Assembly (NCBI GenBank): GCA_013139395.1
Contig: WTAX01000426.1
Location: 1-7,088 of the forward strand
Origin: Gammaproteobacteria bacterium
GTDB taxonomy: Bacteria; Pseudomonadota; Gammaproteobacteria; GRL18
Length of the DNA: 7,088 nt
Reading direction: 5' to 3'
The notes under the pieces are model-generated. The model ran no database searches. It was not told the DNA's origin and saw only the letters and a program-made list of their open reading frames with translations. Both the position numbers and the translations under genes were made by a program. Below are positions 6,167 through 7,088 of this stretch, in pieces (positions within the stretch are counted from its first letter, which is position 1; every line of letters begins with the position of its first letter).

Positions 6167-6430
6167 TTAAACCTGATCTTTAGTTTTATGTTCGACTGTA
6201 CCTTCAATAGTCGTACCTGCTTCTTTATTATCTAACTGCTCTTTTTTTTCAGTGTTCTCAGTGTTCTCAGTGTCTGTAGTTTTGCTGGCATTTTCTTCGT
6301 CTTTCATTGCTGTTTTGAAGTTTTTAATAGCACCGCCTAGATCACCACCGATATTGCGTAATTTTTTTGCACCAAACAGAACAAGTACAATTGCCAGGAT
6401 GATTATTAATTCAGTAACGCCAAATCCCAT
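6167..6430 (-). CDS. tatA: Sec-independent protein translocase subunit TatA
   Basis: Pore-forming or membrane-weakening component of the Tat system, which multimerises at TatBC when a substrate is bound. The 87 residues show a short membrane helix at about 5-19, the invariant hinge FG (19-20), the [11 protein letters not shown] motif (22-32) and an amphipathic helix to about 43, then a polar tail. The start has AGGAG (minus strand, 6441-6437) six bases before the ATG, much the best ribosome site in the cluster. It carries E7 where E. coli TatA has Q8, and lacks the early tryptophan. The tail contains a TEN repeat from a 9-bp duplication (6250-6267) and a run of eight A in the coding strand (6249-6242). 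It follows hinT by 40 bases and is probably cotranscribed with it. Confidence 0.96.
   Translation of the reverse strand: MGFGVTELIIILAIVLVLFGAKKLRNIGGDLGGAIKNFKTAMKDEENASKTTDTENTENTEKKEQLDNKEAGTTIEGTVEHKTKDQV
6250..6276 (-). repeat. In-frame 9-bp tandem repeat in the tatA tail
   Basis: On the + strand CAGTGTTCT occurs twice in a row (6250-6258, 6259-6267), followed by a degenerate third copy CAGTGTCTG (6268-6276). On the coding strand this encodes the tripeptide T-E-N repeated, preceded by the related T-D. The unit is a multiple of three, so copy changes would alter only the length of the unstructured tail. Confidence 0.8.
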
Positions 6431-6470
6431 TGGATTCTCCTATAACTATAATGTGAAAATTGTATAAAGT

Positions 6471-6806
6471 TTAAAAGCCGGGTAGATTTTTTCCACCAAG
6501 CAAATGAATATGAAGGTGAAATATTATCTGACCACTACCTTTTCCGGTATTAATAATAGTACGAAAGCCACCTGTTAATCCTTGATCGTTGGCAAGCCCG
6601 GGTAATTTTAACATCATATAGCCCATAAGATCATTGTGTGATTGATCTAATTTTGCCAAACTCTCGATATGCAGCTTTGGGACCATCAGCAAATGTACAT
6701 CGGCTTTTGGATAGATGTCTTTGAAAACCAGTATCTTATCATCTTCATAGACGATATCTGCAGGTATCTCACCAGCAATTATTTTGCAAAAAAGGCAGTC
6801 ACTCAT
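6471..6806 (-). CDS. hinT: HIT-family purine nucleoside phosphoramidase (HinT-like)
   Basis: Histidine-triad protein of the HinT/PKCI branch, a cytoplasmic dimer that hydrolyses adenosine phosphoramidates and acyl-adenylates. The 111 residues are close to the family norm. Seen in sequence are the N-terminal CLFCKIIAGEIPA (4-16) with the C4/C7 zinc-type pair, the VYEDD (19-23) and FKDIYPKADVHLLMVPKLHI (28-47) blocks, NTGKGSGQ (86-93), and the catalytic triad HLHIHLL (97-103), where H97, H99 and H101 follow the H-x-H-x-H pattern with H99 or H101 positioned as nucleophile by family alignment. The ATG lies 30 bases after the hisE stop with only a weak purine stretch before it. The location between hisE and tatA suggests cotranscription, although a link to histidine synthesis or Tat export is not established. 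Confidence 0.95.
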   Translation of the reverse strand: MSDCLFCKIIAGEIPADIVYEDDKILVFKDIYPKADVHLLMVPKLHIESLAKLDQSHNDLMGYMMLKLPGLANDQGLTGGFRTIINTGKGSGQIIFHLHIHLLGGKNLPGF

Positions 6807-6836
6807 CTTTATTGACCATTGTGTTATTTAATTGTT

Positions 6837-7088
6837 TTACTTTTTACGGTTTGCTTTTTCTTCAATGCCTGACAGGCCAAAACGGCGTGACAGCTCATTG
6901 AGCACATCATCAGGGCCGAGGCCATGATGGGATAACATCACCAGACTATGAAACCATAAATCAGCGGTTTCGTAAATAATTTCTTCTTTATTGCCGCCCT
7001 TGGAAGCAATAATGGTTTCCGTAGCTTCTTCACCCACTTTTTTTAAGATAGCATCCAGACCCTTGTAGTGCAGTTTTGCCACATAAGA
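6837..7088 (-). CDS. hisE: Phosphoribosyl-ATP pyrophosphatase HisE, 5' end beyond the window
   Basis: Second step of histidine biosynthesis: it removes pyrophosphate from phosphoribosyl-ATP to give phosphoribosyl-AMP for HisI. The visible 83 codons hold the MazG-like all-alpha core. KVGEEATET is followed by [13 protein letters not shown], giving the metal-binding acidic residues in EExxE and ExxD arrangements, and then [23 protein letters not shown]. The reading frame stays open to the window edge; codons before the GTG at 7082-7080 read Ser-Tyr, and the family normally has about 25 more residues ahead of this point ([17 protein letters not shown] is internal in homologues). The GTG is therefore an internal valine, not the start. 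The gene is likely the tail of a his operon, with hisI and others expected upstream. Confidence 0.95.
   Translation of the reverse strand, partial: SYVAKLHYKGLDAILKKVGEEATETIIASKGGNKEEIIYETADLWFHSLVMLSHHGLGPDDVLNELSRRFGLSGIEEKANRKK

Noticed and set aside
4686..6467. + strand frames opposite tatC, tatB and tatA, including 5557-5850 and 6252-6467
   Set aside because: All are antisense to well-identified Tat genes; their serine- and leucine-rich composition is what acidic, lysine-rich coding sequence gives on the opposite strand.
6441..6470. A sigma70 promoter directly before tatA (TATAGT near 6448 on the minus strand)
   Set aside because: The -10-like hexamer has no acceptable -35 partner, the gap is only 40 bases, and AT-rich sequence gives such hexamers freely.
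7080..7082. GTG at 7082-7080 as the hisE start
   Set aside because: The frame is open upstream and Ser-Tyr-Val-Ala-Lys-Leu is internal in HisE homologues, so the true start is outside the window.

Overview
The window looks like an ordinary chromosomal segment from an AT-rich gammaproteobacterium. TatABC, HinT and HisE read as close relatives of enterobacterial and pseudomonad proteins. The TRAP permeases resemble the C4-dicarboxylate DctQ/DctM pair of Pseudomonas, and the A+T-rich third codon positions suggest a lineage with lower GC than Pseudomonas. The genus cannot be named from sequence alone. No rRNA, tRNA, CRISPR array, intact insertion sequence or phage gene is visible.

Layout: positions 118-2666 on the + strand hold a compact transport operon, dctQ, dctM and a universal stress protein gene, with gaps of 2 and 30 bases. 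The solute-binding subunit (dctP) is not in the window, and the 117 bases before dctQ do not look like its 3' end. After a 165-base AT-rich spacer comes a + strand gene (2832-4607) for a 591-residue cytoplasmic protein. Its C-terminus resembles a PilZ domain with half of the c-di-GMP motif retained. It converges on the minus-strand cluster, and a perfect 11-bp-stem hairpin lies between the two convergent genes.

The minus strand, read from the right edge leftward, carries hisE (5' end cut by the window), hinT, tatA, tatB and tatC. This is the end of a histidine operon joined to the twin-arginine translocase genes. tatB and tatC overlap by ATGA. In contrast, tatA and tatB are separated by 122 bases containing four tandem copies of a 14-bp AT-rich unit, with a plausible sigma70 promoter built into the repeat.

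Functionally, DctQM would form the membrane part of a sodium-driven uptake system for C4-dicarboxylates such as succinate, malate or fumarate, and the Usp protein may modulate it, as TeaD does for the ectoine transporter TeaABC. TatABC exports folded proteins. HisE performs the second step of histidine synthesis. I found no convincing wholly new system. The points most worth a second look are the tatA-tatB repeat/promoter, the PilZ-like protein, and the unusual sequence upstream of dctQ.
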